64,000 nt of DNA from Halobellus sp. MBLA0158 (GCF_041477585.1 NZ_JBGNYA010000001.1:186001-250000), one strand, 5' to 3'. Numbered from the stretch's first letter, positions 18,591 to 27,331 are shown. A program made the numbers and translations. Notes: generated by a model from the sequence alone, not told the origin.

Positions 18591-18600
18591 TAAATATTCG
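18591..18600 (+). promoter_or_regulatory. TATA element of the RHH-transporter operon
   Basis: TAAATATTCG is centred about 25 bases before the ATG at 18618, so the transcript should be leaderless. Confidence 0.6.
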
Positions 18601-18617
18601 CGAGAGAATCCTCGGAT

Positions 18618-18791
18618 ATGGCCAAGATAAGCGTAGAGATCCCCGACGAGCTGCTCGCGGACCTCGACGAGCACGTCGGCGACGACGGGAAGTTCGTCAA
18701 CCGCAGCGACGCGGTCCGGGCCTCGATCCGCAAGACGCTGGATATGCTGGACGACATCGACGCCCGACACGGGCGGTTGGACGATGAGTGA
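18618..18791 (+). CDS. Ribbon-helix-helix (CopG/MetJ-type) DNA-binding protein
   Basis: A 57-residue protein: a beta strand (AKISVEIPDELL), then two helices with FVNRSDAVRASIRKTL, the classic RHH fold that dimerises and reads DNA with the paired strands. The stop overlaps the next gene by 8 bases (ATGAGTGA), so the two are surely co-translated. This makes it a candidate autoregulator of its own operon, which contains a queuosine-precursor-type transporter. It is close in style to NikR N-terminal domains but has no metal-binding ACT domain. Confidence 0.85.
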   Translation: MAKISVEIPDELLADLDEHVGDDGKFVNRSDAVRASIRKTLDMLDDIDARHGRLDDE

Positions 18792-19494
18792 GCGGTCCCA
18801 GGTCGGCTCGGTCGCGCTCGTCGCGCTGTTCGTGACGGCGCTGACGACGGCGCAGCTGACCGCCTCGAAGCTGCTCGCCTTTTCGCTGCCGGTCGAACTG
18901 CCGGTCACGGGCGCGATCATCATCCTCCCCGGAGCGGCGCTGGCGTACGCGCTGACCTTCTTCGCGTCGGACTGTTACTCCGAGCTGTACGGGCGCCGCG
19001 CCGCGCAGGTGATGGTCAACGTCGGCTTCGTGATGAACTTCGTCCTCCTGGCGCTGGTCTGGAGCACGATCCTCGCGCCGGCGGCCAACCCCGAGTCGGC
19101 CTCGCAGTTCCGCGCGGTGCTCGCGCCGGGGACGAACATCGTCCTCGGGAGCCTGCTGGCCTACGTCGTGAGCCAGAACTGGGACGTGCTCGTGTTCCAC
19201 CGCATCCGCGAGGCGACCGGCGAGTCGATGCTGTGGCTCCGGAACATCGGCTCGACCGCGACGAGCCAGGCGATCGACACGGTGATCTTCGTCGGCGTCG
19301 CGTTCTACGTCGCGCCGCGGGTGCTCGGCTTCGGCCCGCGGTTCGAGATTCCCGTGATCCTCTCGCTGATCGTCGGCCAGTACCTCCTGAAACTGCTCAT
19401 CGCGCTCGTGGACACGCCGTTCGTCTACGCCGTGGTCGCGGCGCTCGGCGGATCGCAGATCGGAGCGGACGACGAGGGCTGGGCGCCCGAGTGA
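18784..19494 (+). CDS. Queuosine precursor transporter-type membrane protein (YhhQ/VUT family)
   Basis: The 236-residue protein has about six membrane segments and family features (LTASKLLAF near the N terminus, ASDCYSELYGRRAA at about residues 58-71, and a central LRNIGSTATSQAIDTVIF segment). The family imports deazaguanine bases such as preQ0 or preQ1 in bacteria. Haloarchaea do not make queuosine but make archaeosine from preQ0, so a role in salvaging a deazaguanine for tRNA is reasonable but inferred. It is translationally coupled to an RHH regulator upstream and converges on rlmE 15 bases away. Confidence 0.85.
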   Translation: MSERSQVGSVALVALFVTALTTAQLTASKLLAFSLPVELPVTGAIIILPGAALAYALTFFASDCYSELYGRRAAQVMVNVGFVMNFVLLALVWSTILAPAANPESASQFRAVLAPGTNIVLGSLLAYVVSQNWDVLVFHRIREATGESMLWLRNIGSTATSQAIDTVIFVGVAFYVAPRVLGFGPRFEIPVILSLIVGQYLLKLLIALVDTPFVYAVVAALGGSQIGADDEGWAPE

Positions 19495-19509
19495 GCTCGG
19501 AACTTAGGC

Positions 19510-20295
19510 TTACGCCGCGTCGTCGCCGTTGAGAACCTCGGCGAAGCCGTAGTTCGCCTTGACGTCGTCGACGCGGATCCGGACCGACTCGCCGGTCTCG
19601 ACGCCCGGCACGAACAGCGTGTAGCCGTCGATCTTGACGACGCCGTCGCCCTCGCTGCCCACGTCGTCGACGACGACGTCCAGTTCGTCGCCTTCCGAGA
19701 CGGGCGCGGTGACGCGGTGTTTGCCGACGAGATACAGTTCCGACGAGGAGTCCCGCGAGGCGTCCGGACGGATCGTGCGGACGTACTCGAACTCCGCGTC
19801 GATGTCGTCTTTCAGCTCCTCCAGGTCGGGCCCGTCGAAGACCTTCGCGGCGAAGTCGCCGCCCGCGGGCAGGAGGTCGAGCGCGACCTCCAGGGCCTGG
19901 CGCGCGAGGTGGACGGACCGGGCGTGATCCAGCGAGTACTCGCCGGTCATATTCGGCGCCATATCCGAGACGACCGCGTCGGCGCCGTCGTCGCCGACGC
20001 GCTCTCTGAGCTCGGTTTTGGTCTCTTCGTCGGTCATATCGCCGCGGATCGTCTCGACGTTCGCCAGGTCGAGGTCGCGGATGCGCTGGAAGTCGACGCC
20101 GACGACGGTGCCCTCGGTCCCGACGGCCTCGCTCGCGACCTGGAGCCACCCACCGGGGGCGGCGCCGAGGTCGACGACGGTGTTGCCGGGGCCGAACAGC
20201 CCCGCCTGCCGGTCGAGCTGCTTCAGTTTGTACGCCGAGCGGGCGCGGTAGCCCTCCTGTTTGGCCTTGTTGTAGTATTCGTCCTTCCCCGCCAT
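19510..20295 (-). CDS. rlmE: 23S rRNA 2'-O-methyltransferase RlmE (FtsJ) with C-terminal TRAM domain
   Basis: The 261-residue protein begins MAGKDEYYNKAKQEGYRARS, with the FtsJ K-D-K-E tetrad context: AYKLKQLD early, SAM-binding VVDLGAAPGGWLQ at about residues 40-52, DMAPN near 111, and a C-terminal KVFDGPD segment near 150. The last 60 residues form a TRAM-like beta barrel, an RNA-binding addition usual in haloarchaeal homologues. It should methylate the A-loop uridine of 23S rRNA. A longer upstream reading frame is rejected because the family starts at MAGKDE. It is divergent from pcn. Confidence 0.95.
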   Translation of the reverse strand: MAGKDEYYNKAKQEGYRARSAYKLKQLDRQAGLFGPGNTVVDLGAAPGGWLQVASEAVGTEGTVVGVDFQRIRDLDLANVETIRGDMTDEETKTELRERVGDDGADAVVSDMAPNMTGEYSLDHARSVHLARQALEVALDLLPAGGDFAAKVFDGPDLEELKDDIDAEFEYVRTIRPDASRDSSSELYLVGKHRVTAPVSEGDELDVVVDDVGSEGDGVVKIDGYTLFVPGVETGESVRIRVDDVKANYGFAEVLNGDDAA

Positions 20296-20460
20296 CGTCA
20301 GGTCACCGGGGACCGTCGCGGCTCCCCGTCGCGTGAAATACCGGTCATAACCGTCTCCACGCCACCGACGCTGAAATGGGTGCCGACTCGACCGTGAATC
20401 GACCGTCCGGCGCGGAAGTCGGCCACTGCGCTCGCGTCGCGCGCGCGATGAACCAAGAGT

Positions 20461-20468
20461 ATTTTTAA
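20461..20468 (+). promoter_or_regulatory. TATA element of pcn
   Basis: ATTTTTAAG lies about 28 bases before the ATG of pcn at 20494, the spacing for a transcript with almost no leader. Confidence 0.65.
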
Positions 20469-20493
20469 GCCCGCTGTTCGTACCTCCGCGCAT

Positions 20494-21237
20494 ATGTTCA
20501 AGGCCATCGTGGGCGCGTCGACGCTGCAGGACGCGCTGGACTCGGTGAGCGTGCTGGTCGACGAGTGTAAGATCCGGCTGAACGAGGACGAACTGGCGAT
20601 CCGCGCGGTCGACCCCGCGAACGTCGGGATGGTGGATCTCTCGCTCGACGCGGCGGCGTTCGAGTCCTACGAGGCCGACGGCGGCGTGATCGGCGTCAAC
20701 CTCGCGAAGCTGGAGGACTTCGTCGGGATGGCCAGCGGCGACCAGCTCGTCGAGCTCGAACTCGACGAGGAGACCCGAAAGCTAAACATCCGAATGGACG
20801 GCCTCTCCTCGACGCTCGCGCTCATCGACCCCGACTCCATCCGCCAGGAGCCCGATATCCCGGATCTTGATCTCTCCGCGGAGATCGTCCTGGAGGGCGC
20901 CCAGCTGGACCGCGGGATCAAGGCCGCCGACATGGTCTCCGATCACGTCCGGCTCCGCGTGGACGCCGACGAGGAGGCCTTCCACATCGAGGCCCAGGGC
21001 GACACCGACGACGTCGACTTCGAGCTCGACGCCGACGACCTGATCGCGCTCACCGCCGGCGCGGCCGACTCGCTGTTCTCGCTGGACTACCTGAAGGACA
21101 TGAACAAGGCGATCCCGAAGGACGCCGAGGTGACGATCGAGCTCGGCGAGGAGTTCCCGGTGAAGATCCACTACGCGGTCGCGGAGGGCCAGGGCAACAT
21201 CACGTACATGCTCGCGCCCCGGATCCAGAGCGAATAG
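20494..21237 (+). CDS. pcn: DNA polymerase sliding clamp PCNA
   Basis: The 247-residue protein matches the length and fold of archaeal [28 protein letters not shown] at the start, a central inter-domain connecting segment ([14 protein letters not shown]), and the C-terminal APRIQSE tail next to the PIP-box pocket. It forms the trimeric ring that tethers polymerases, FEN1, ligase and RNase HII to DNA. The surface is strongly acidic, as in other halophile PCNAs. It is followed at a few bases by an opposite-strand zinc-finger gene and then by the primase large subunit, a replication neighbourhood typical of halophiles. Confidence 0.98.
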   Translation: MFKAIVGASTLQDALDSVSVLVDECKIRLNEDELAIRAVDPANVGMVDLSLDAAAFESYEADGGVIGVNLAKLEDFVGMASGDQLVELELDEETRKLNIRMDGLSSTLALIDPDSIRQEPDIPDLDLSAEIVLEGAQLDRGIKAADMVSDHVRLRVDADEEAFHIEAQGDTDDVDFELDADDLIALTAGAADSLFSLDYLKDMNKAIPKDAEVTIELGEEFPVKIHYAVAEGQGNITYMLAPRIQSE

Positions 21238-21243
21238 GTACGC

Positions 21244-21834
21244 TCACCCGCGGTGGCGGTCGATGACGCGCTTTGCCGCCTCGGCCTTCTCCTTCCAGCC
21301 GTATCCCGCCTCGTAGACGTGGCGCTTCGAGTCGACGAGCGCCGCGGGCGAGGGCTCCTCGAAGCCGCCGCGGGCCCACGCGCCGCTGTCTTCGAGCCAC
21401 TCGATCACGTTCTCGCGGGTCTCGGACCACGAGAGCCCGACCATCTCGTACCACGCGATCATCGCGAACACCGCGTTGTCGTGGCAGCCGGGGACGCTCC
21501 CTCTGGTGTACAGGGTCCGCATCGGCTCGCGGGTCGGCTCTGCGACCTGCTCGCGGAACTCCGCGGCGGTCCGGAGGCGGAGCACGTCGTTGTTCTCCGT
21601 CACCCGCTCGTCGCGCTTGAGGCGTTCGAGCGCCGAGCGGTGGAGCGCGCCCCACTCGCCGTCGACGGCGTCGTAGAGGTCCGCCTCCGCGACGGGGCCG
21701 GCCGAGAGCCGGGCGACGATGTCGGTGTAGGCCTTCTCGACGTCGGGCCAGGGCGTGCCCTCGAAGTCGCAGTCGGCGTCGTGGAGGCTGTTCGTGGCCC
21801 GGCAGTCGGGACACGGGTAGTCGAAGCGCGGCAC
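21244..21834 (-). CDS. Zinc-finger protein of unknown function between pcn and priL
   Basis: The protein starts with a probable zinc site, DYPCPDCRATNSLHDADCDF, and continues as an acidic, mostly helical 196-residue chain with a winged-helix-like look (YTDIVARLSAGPVAEADLYDAV, then ALERLKRDERVTENNDVLRL) and a HDNAVFAMIAWYEMVGLSWSE stretch. I choose the GTG at 21834 because TCTTAGG at 21858-21864 gives a minus-strand TATA-like element 26 bases upstream; a GTG at 21870 would add 12 residues. It sits between pcn and priL on the opposite strand. I recognise no named family; a role with DNA replication is suggested only by position and the zinc site. Confidence 0.8.
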   Translation of the reverse strand: MPRFDYPCPDCRATNSLHDADCDFEGTPWPDVEKAYTDIVARLSAGPVAEADLYDAVDGEWGALHRSALERLKRDERVTENNDVLRLRTAAEFREQVAEPTREPMRTLYTRGSVPGCHDNAVFAMIAWYEMVGLSWSETRENVIEWLEDSGAWARGGFEEPSPAALVDSKRHVYEAGYGWKEKAEAAKRVIDRHRG

Positions 21835-21956
21835 AGGGAAAGAAGGGCGGCGGCCGGTCTTAGGTGCCACGGTGTGGGCGATGCGTCCGCGGGCGGGCGA
21901 CGGAGAGAGGCGTCCGATCGTCGTGTTTATTCGGCGGCGGCCGAGATAGAAAGCCG

Positions 21957-23195
21957 ATGCCGATCGACCCGCTCTACGCCCGGTATCCCTTCTTCGAGGG
22001 CGCGCGCGAGGCCGTCCGCGAGGCGGACATCTCGCCGGCGGCGCTCGTCGTCGAGGACGCCCCGGCGGTCGAGCGCGGCCGCGAGCGGGTCGAACGCGCC
22101 CTGATGGAGGGAACGGTCGCCGCCGAGGAGCCGAAGCGGTGGGACCGCCGCGAGGAACTGCTCTCGTATCCGATCGCGCGGATCCTCGTCTCGCTGGTCG
22201 ACACGCCCGCCGCCGTCGACAAGTACGCCACCGCGGAGGCGTCGACGGCGCGGGAGCGTTTCGAGGCCGACTTCGGCGGCGCGGAGTTCCAGAGCACCGG
22301 CCGAGCGCGCGCGTCGTTGGACGAGGTCCTCCGCGAGTTCGACCTCGACGGCGACGTCCGCCCGGACCGCGGCGGCGACGGACCGGGACGGAGCGGCCCG
22401 TCGAGCCAGGCAGGCCGCGGCGGCGCGGGCCCCGGATCGGGCGGGGATGCGGGCCGCACCGCCTCCCACTACTGGGTCGCCCTGGGCCCCTATCTCGAAC
22501 TCGGCGAGGGAAGCTGGGGGAGTCGCTGGCGACTCGTCAACCGCGAGGTGCGCGACGGCGAGGTGCGCGTGGAGTCCGCGGAGCTGTCGCGGCTGCTTGA
22601 GGCGGCCGTCGAGCGCCGGGTGAGCGAGGGGCTCCCGTTCGAGGTGAGCGGGACCGACGGCGGCGACGCCATCGCCGACGCGCTCGATTCAGCCGTGGCC
22701 GACCTCCGCTCGCTCCTGAACGACCACGACGCCGGCACCGGGGAGGCGATCGAAGCCGTGGTGCCGGCGCTGTTCCCGCCGTGTATGAAGGCGCTCGTCC
22801 AGCGGGCCCGGAGCGGGGAGTCCCTGCCCGAGCACGCGGAGTTCTCGCTGGTGTCGTTCCTCGTCGCGCTCGGGATGGACGGCGAGGACGTCACGACGCT
22901 GCTCGGAGTCGCGGACCCGGAGAGCGACGGAGACGAAACAGGGGAAGGAAGCGAAGAGAGCGACGGCGATGACGAGCGTCCCGCCGAGCGGATCCGAACG
23001 CGCGTGGAGTACCTCTCGGATTCCGACAGGACCCAGTACCCGCCGCCGTCGTGTGCGACGATGCAGTCCTACGGGACCTGCGTCGACCCCGACGAGCGCT
23101 GTGAGAGGATCTCGCACCCGCTGTCGTACTACACGGACGCCCTCGCCAACGCCGGCGACGTCCGCGACTGGCGGGAGGCGACGAGCGGAGAGTGA
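21957..23195 (+). CDS. priL: DNA primase large (regulatory) subunit PriL
   Basis: The 412-residue protein starts MPIDPLYARYPFFEGAREAV, diagnostic of halophile PriL, and has the C-terminal iron-sulfur domain cysteines: PPCMKALVQ (about residue 280), then PPSCATMQSYGTC and the following ERCERISHPLSYY near residues 365-390, four cysteines in all. PriL binds the catalytic small subunit and positions the RNA primer. An acidic Gly/Asp-rich insert lies at about residues 135-165 and another at about 320-345, both probably halophilic linkers. TGTTTATT at 21924-21931 is a TATA element about 29 bases before the ATG, which decides this start over the longer frame from 21864. Confidence 0.95.
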   Translation: MPIDPLYARYPFFEGAREAVREADISPAALVVEDAPAVERGRERVERALMEGTVAAEEPKRWDRREELLSYPIARILVSLVDTPAAVDKYATAEASTARERFEADFGGAEFQSTGRARASLDEVLREFDLDGDVRPDRGGDGPGRSGPSSQAGRGGAGPGSGGDAGRTASHYWVALGPYLELGEGSWGSRWRLVNREVRDGEVRVESAELSRLLEAAVERRVSEGLPFEVSGTDGGDAIADALDSAVADLRSLLNDHDAGTGEAIEAVVPALFPPCMKALVQRARSGESLPEHAEFSLVSFLVALGMDGEDVTTLLGVADPESDGDETGEGSEESDGDDERPAERIRTRVEYLSDSDRTQYPPPSCATMQSYGTCVDPDERCERISHPLSYYTDALANAGDVRDWREATSGE

Positions 23196-23209
23196 TCACG
23201 ATGAGCCAG

Positions 23210-23404
23210 TCACTCGTCGAGGAAGACGCCCGTGAGCGCCATCACGACGATGAAGAGCGCGACCGCGCCCACGAGGGCGAGGCCGCCGTCGTTCCCGAGG
23301 TCGGGCCCGAAGGTCGCCCCGATGCCGACGAACACGGCGAAGAAAACGCCGACAGAGACGATGGAGACGACGATCTTCCGCCGCATCTCCGCGTCGATTT
23401 CCAT
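23210..23404 (-). CDS. Small two-TM membrane protein
   Basis: The 64-residue protein has two hydrophobic segments (about residues 10-29 and 40-60) joined by a short FGPDLGNDGG loop, with a charged MEIDAEMRRK start. It resembles small haloarchaeal conserved membrane proteins without known function. It converges with priL (15 bases) and is followed on the same strand by nothing close; hjc lies upstream on the same strand. Confidence 0.75.
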   Translation of the reverse strand: MEIDAEMRRKIVVSIVSVGVFFAVFVGIGATFGPDLGNDGGLALVGAVALFIVVMALTGVFLDE

Positions 23405-23494
23405 ACCTCCGCCTTCCGGTGGCCGTTCTAAAAGGGCTTCGATGCGGCGCTGACGCCGGTTCGCGGTCGTCGGCGTCGATCCGGCCGCGCGCGT

Positions 23495-23968
23495 TCAGGC
23501 GTCCGGCGCGTCGCCGTCGTCTGTGGGTCCGTCGGACGTCGCCTCCTCGACGTCGGTCAGCCGCGCCTGCGCCGGCCCGCCGACGAACGACTCGAAGGAC
23601 TCGCCCTCGGCGAGCGCGGTCTCCTTTTTCACTCGGTAGTTACCGCCGTCCGTCACGTGCAGGTCGCCGGGGTGGAAGAAGTACCACGACTCGCGGTCGA
23701 ACCGGACGCCGATCCGGGCCTTCGCGCCGAAGTTCCGCGCGAAGTAGATCAGCGCCTCCACCTCCTCGCCGGTGAGGTAGATCGGCCGCCCGGAGCTGGA
23801 TTTGGCCTCGATGGCGTAGAACACCTCGCCGTCGCCGGCGAGCACGTCCGGGAGCTCGCGGTCGGTCGCCGAGCCCGAGGCGGGAGCGCGCATCACCGCG
23901 AAGCCGGCCTCGTCGAGGCGGTTGACGAGTTCGCGCTCGCGGCGGTCGCCCTTCCGGTTCGAGGACAT
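23495..23968 (-). CDS. hjc: Holliday junction resolvase Hjc
   Basis: The 157-residue protein has the Hjc nuclease motifs: [13 protein letters not shown] at residues 6-18 (catalytic Glu), PDVL at 40-43 (metal-binding Asp) and the EAK of [10 protein letters not shown] at 54-56. It cuts four-way junctions as a dimer in archaeal recombination. The last 30 residues are an acidic halophile tail. A TTTAAGA-type TATA element about 26 bases upstream on the minus strand (near 23990-23997) supports this leaderless start. It fits the surrounding replication and repair genes (pcn, priL). Confidence 0.95.
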   Translation of the reverse strand: MSSNRKGDRRERELVNRLDEAGFAVMRAPASGSATDRELPDVLAGDGEVFYAIEAKSSSGRPIYLTGEEVEALIYFARNFGAKARIGVRFDRESWYFFHPGDLHVTDGGNYRVKKETALAEGESFESFVGGPAQARLTDVEEATSDGPTDDGDAPDA

Positions 23969-24039
23969 ACCCGCTCTCGGTCCGAGAGGGTCTTAAACCG
24001 GACGACACGGTCGCCGTGAGTCGGCCGCGAACCCGCGAG

Positions 24040-24049
24040 TATATATATC
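24040..24049 (+). promoter_or_regulatory. TATA element of the sulfatase-gtrA operon
   Basis: TATATATATC stands out in GC-rich DNA and predicts a start near 24070, leaving a leader of about 50 bases before the ATG at 24125, which is preceded by GGAG sequences. Confidence 0.55.
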
Positions 24050-24124
24050 GAAAACCCCATCAGTCGAGTACTACGCGCCTCCGGCCGGAGCGGAGCGTCG
24101 CTGGAGGCCGAGCTCGGGGACTAC

Positions 24125-25594
24125 ATGGACGCTGATACCGCGGTCTCGAACGTCGTGCTCGTCACGGTCGACTCGCTGCGAGCCGACGCGCTCGGCACCT
24201 ACGATTCGGACCGCCACACCCCCGTCTTCGACGGCCTGGCAGGTCGCGGCACCGTCTTCGAGCGGGCGTTCGCGACCGGGAACTGGACCCCGTTTTCCTT
24301 CCCGTCGATCCTGGCCTCGCGGCCGGTGTTCGCCGACTCCGGCCGGATCGGGGTCGACGGCGCGCCGACGCTGGCGTCGGTCCTCTCCGAGAGCGGCGTC
24401 GCGACCGGCGGCTTCAACGCCGCCAACGGCTTTCTCACCTCTCACTGGGGCTACGACGACGGCTTCGACGAGTTCGAGCCGTTCGTCGCGAGCGTCGGCG
24501 GCAGCCTCTACAGCCGCTACCTCGCGACCCATCCGACGGTCGAGGCGTGGCTCCAGCTCGCGGCCTCGCCCTTCCGACGGCTGCGTTCGCGGCTCGCGGG
24601 CGACGTCGACGACCGGCCCTTCCTCGACACCTCGCGGATGTTCGACGTCGAGCACGCCGCGACGGCGTTCCTCGAATCCGTCGAGGGGCCGTTCTTCCTC
24701 TGGATCCACTACATGGACGCCCACACGCCCTACGTCCCCGCGCCGCGGTACATCCGCGAGGTCTCCGACAGCCGCGTCGGTACCCACCGGATGCTCCACG
24801 CCCACACCCGGACCGGGCTCGGCTGGGAGGTCGGCGAGCGTACCCTCGCCGATCTCCGGACGCTCTATCAGGCGGCCGTCCGCCAGGTCGACGCCAGCGT
24901 CGGCCGGCTGCTCGACGCGCTCGACGCCGAGGGGCTCTCCGAGGAGACCGCCGTGGTGCTCGCGGGCGACCACGGCGAGGAGTTCCAGGAGCACGGCCAC
25001 CTGGCGCACTACCCCAAGCTGTACGACGAACTGATCCGCGTGCCGCTCATCGTCGACGTGCCGGGCGCGGAGAGCCGGCGGGTCGACGGCCAGGTCGGTC
25101 TCGATGCGGTCCCGCCGACCGTGACCGACCTGCTCGGCGTCGACGCCCCCGACGTCTGGACCGGCTCGTCGCTCCGGCCGACGGTCCGCGACGGCGCCGC
25201 GCCCCCGGACGAGCCGGTCGTCTCGGTCACCGTCCGCGACGAGGACGTGACCGCCCAGCCGATCCCGCGGGGCCTCGACGACGGCGACCTGCTCGTGAGT
25301 GTCCGGGACCGCGATTGGACCTACATTCGAAACGTCGACCGCGAGACCGAAGGACTGTACTTCCGTCCCGACGACCCCGACCAACAGATGGATCTCGCAG
25401 GGAACGTCGCGGACGGTCGCGGGGGCGACATCGGGGGAGAGGCGCGGACGGTCGTCGACCGCTTCCGGCCGCTCGTCGACGCGCACGTCGAACTCATCCG
25501 GGAACGAGACGGCGATGGCGAGGGCGAGTCGGAGCAGTCGGCGGAGATGGACGCGGACCTCGGCGCGCGGCTGGAGGCACTCGGGTACAAGTAG
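24125..25594 (+). CDS. Sulfatase-fold (alkaline phosphatase superfamily) enzyme with Thr at nucleophile site
   Basis: The 489-residue protein has the sulfatase core: VVLVTVDSLRADALGTY with metal Asp near residues 16-21, then TGNWTPFSFPSILAS at 51-65, and the second metal site GDHGEEFQEHGHLAH near residue 281. In true sulfatases a Cys/Ser-x-Pro-x-Arg motif is converted to formylglycine; here the site reads WTPFSFPS with Thr55, the arrangement of phosphatidylglycerol- or phosphoethanolamine-transferase-like members that use Thr. The substrate is unknown; cell-surface glycan or lipid headgroup chemistry is an inference. It has no signal peptide or membrane segment. It is followed 2 bases later by gtrA. 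Confidence 0.85.
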   Translation: MDADTAVSNVVLVTVDSLRADALGTYDSDRHTPVFDGLAGRGTVFERAFATGNWTPFSFPSILASRPVFADSGRIGVDGAPTLASVLSESGVATGGFNAANGFLTSHWGYDDGFDEFEPFVASVGGSLYSRYLATHPTVEAWLQLAASPFRRLRSRLAGDVDDRPFLDTSRMFDVEHAATAFLESVEGPFFLWIHYMDAHTPYVPAPRYIREVSDSRVGTHRMLHAHTRTGLGWEVGERTLADLRTLYQAAVRQVDASVGRLLDALDAEGLSEETAVVLAGDHGEEFQEHGHLAHYPKLYDELIRVPLIVDVPGAESRRVDGQVGLDAVPPTVTDLLGVDAPDVWTGSSLRPTVRDGAAPPDEPVVSVTVRDEDVTAQPIPRGLDDGDLLVSVRDRDWTYIRNVDRETEGLYFRPDDPDQQMDLAGNVADGRGGDIGGEARTVVDRFRPLVDAHVELIRERDGDGEGESEQSAEMDADLGARLEALGYK

Positions 25595-25596
25595 CG

Positions 25597-26019
25597 ATGC
25601 TCCGGCGCTTTCTTCGCAACCTCCATAGCGGTCCGCTCGCGCTCCAGCTGCGGCGGTTCGTCGTCGTCGGCGCCGTGACCGCCGGGATCCAGATGGTTCT
25701 GTTGTGGCTGTTCGTCGACGTCTCGGGGCTGTACTACCTCCTGGGCGCGGTGATCTCGATCGAGATCACGATCGTGCTCTCGTACGTGCTCAACAACGCC
25801 TGGACCTTCCAGGCGACGCCGAACACGGGGATGAACTACCTCTACGGCCTGCTGCGCACGAACGTCGTCCGCGGGACGGCGATCCCGATCCAGATCGGCG
25901 TGCTCTATGCGCTCGTCGAGTGGCTGTCGCTGTTCTACCTGCTCGCGAACGCCGTCGCCATCGTGATCAGCGGCGTCTACCGGTACGTGCTCGACGCGAA
26001 GTGGACGTGGGGGCAGTAA
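25597..26019 (+). CDS. GtrA-like four-TM membrane protein
   Basis: The 140-residue protein has four membrane segments and the GtrA/DPMS_2 pattern: LRRFVVVGAVTAGIQMVLLW at the start and a closing AIVISGVYRYVLDAKWTW. Members help translocate or use polyprenyl-linked sugars in surface glycan synthesis. Its start lies 2 bases after the sulfatase-fold gene, so the pair is one operon, which points to a shared role in surface glycan or lipid modification. A longer in-frame reading through the sulfatase gene is an out-of-frame shadow. Confidence 0.87.
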   Translation: MLRRFLRNLHSGPLALQLRRFVVVGAVTAGIQMVLLWLFVDVSGLYYLLGAVISIEITIVLSYVLNNAWTFQATPNTGMNYLYGLLRTNVVRGTAIPIQIGVLYALVEWLSLFYLLANAVAIVISGVYRYVLDAKWTWGQ

Positions 26020-26041
26020 GCGGCGCGGGGACGAACTCCGA

Positions 26042-27331
26042 TTACGTCCCGTGGCTCCAGCTGTCTATGTACTCCGCCTGCGCGTCCGAGAGGGAGTCGA
26101 TCTCGACGCCCTCGGCCGCCAGTTTGATCTCGGCGACCTCGCGGTCGAGGTCGTCGGGGACGTCGTGGACCCCGGCGTCGTAGGCGCCGCCGTTCTCGAC
26201 GAGCTCGCGGACACAGACCGCCTGGATGCCGAACGACTGGTCCATCACCTCCGCGGGGTGGCCGAGCGCGACCGGCGCGGCGAGGTTGACGAGGCGCCCT
26301 TCGGCGATGACGTTGAGGCGGCGGCCGTCGTCCATCTCGTAGGCGCGGACGCCGTCGCGGGCCTCGTACTCGTCGACCGCGAGGTCCGAGAGCGCGTCGA
26401 GATCGATCTCGATGTCGAAGTGGCCGGCGTTCGCGAGCAGGACGCCGTCTTTCATCTCCGCGAAGTCCTCGCGGGTGATGACGTCGCGGTTGCCGGTCGT
26501 GGTGACGAACACGTCGCCGACTGCGGCGGCCTCGTTCATCGGCATCACGTCGTAGCCCTCCATGTGCGCCTCCAGGGCGCGGCGGGGCTCGACCTCGGTG
26601 ACGATGACGTTCGCGTTCTGGCCCGCGGCCTTCTTCGCGACGCCCTTGCCGCAGTAGCCGTAGCCCGCGACGACGACGTTCTTGCCCGCAAAGGAGAGGT
26701 TCGTCGTCATCGCGATCGTCGCGAGCGAGGACTCGCCGGTGCCGTGGACGTTGTCGAAGAGCCGCTTCATCGGCGTGTCGTTGACGGCGAAGACGGGGTA
26801 TTTCAGCTCGCCGTCGTCGTCCATCGCGCGCAGGCGGTGGACGCCCGTGGTGGTCTCTTCGGCGCCGCCGACGATGGTGTCGATGAGTTCGGGGTGGTCC
26901 TCGTGGATGGCGTAGACCATATCCATCCCGTCGTCGACGGTGATCGTCGGCTCGTGGGCGACGACCGACTCGATCGCGGCGTAGTAGTCCTCGTCGTCGA
27001 CGCCGCGCTTCGCGTAGGAGGTGATGGCGTCGTGTTCGTCGAGCGCCGCGCTCACGTCGTCGTGGGTCGAGAGGGGGTTACAGCCCGTGATCGCGACCTC
27101 GGCGCCGCCGAGCGCCAGCAGTTCGACGAGGTTCGCCGTCTTGGCCTCGACGTGCATCGCCATCCCGATCGTCTGGCCCGCCAGCGGCTGTTCCTCGCGG
27201 AACTGCTCGCGGAGTTCCTGGAGGATGGGCATGTGTTGCAGCGCCCAGTCCATCTTCCGGCGGCCCTCGTCGCGAGCGGCCGCGACGTCGTCGAGGTGCT
27301 CGCTGATCGGTGGATACGTGCTCTTGCTCAT
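26042..27331 (-). CDS. ahcY: Adenosylhomocysteinase (or S-inosylhomocysteine hydrolase)
   Basis: The 429-residue protein shows the NAD-dependent SAH hydrolase plan: GQTIGMAMHVEAKTANLVE near residue 53, CNPLSTHDDVSAAL at 84-97, DDGMDM near 126, EETTTGVHRL, NDTPMKRLFDN, the Rossmann loop VVAGYGYCGKGVA at about 209-221 and GHFDIEID. It clears the inhibitor SAH made by all SAM-dependent methylations. Because an amidohydrolase of the SAH/5'-deoxyadenosine deaminase type is encoded 950 bases away on the same strand, the true substrate may be S-inosylhomocysteine, as described for Methanocaldococcus. The start MSKSTYPP is chosen from family convention; the longer frame is excluded by the intergenic hairpins it would cross. 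Confidence 0.95.
   Translation of the reverse strand: MSKSTYPPISEHLDDVAAARDEGRRKMDWALQHMPILQELREQFREEQPLAGQTIGMAMHVEAKTANLVELLALGGAEVAITGCNPLSTHDDVSAALDEHDAITSYAKRGVDDEDYYAAIESVVAHEPTITVDDGMDMVYAIHEDHPELIDTIVGGAEETTTGVHRLRAMDDDGELKYPVFAVNDTPMKRLFDNVHGTGESSLATIAMTTNLSFAGKNVVVAGYGYCGKGVAKKAAGQNANVIVTEVEPRRALEAHMEGYDVMPMNEAAAVGDVFVTTTGNRDVITREDFAEMKDGVLLANAGHFDIEIDLDALSDLAVDEYEARDGVRAYEMDDGRRLNVIAEGRLVNLAAPVALGHPAEVMDQSFGIQAVCVRELVENGGAYDAGVHDVPDDLDREVAEIKLAAEGVEIDSLSDAQAEYIDSWSHGT

Noticed and set aside
24125-25594. True formylglycine sulfatase
   Set aside because: The Cys/Ser-x-Pro-x-Arg motif is missing.
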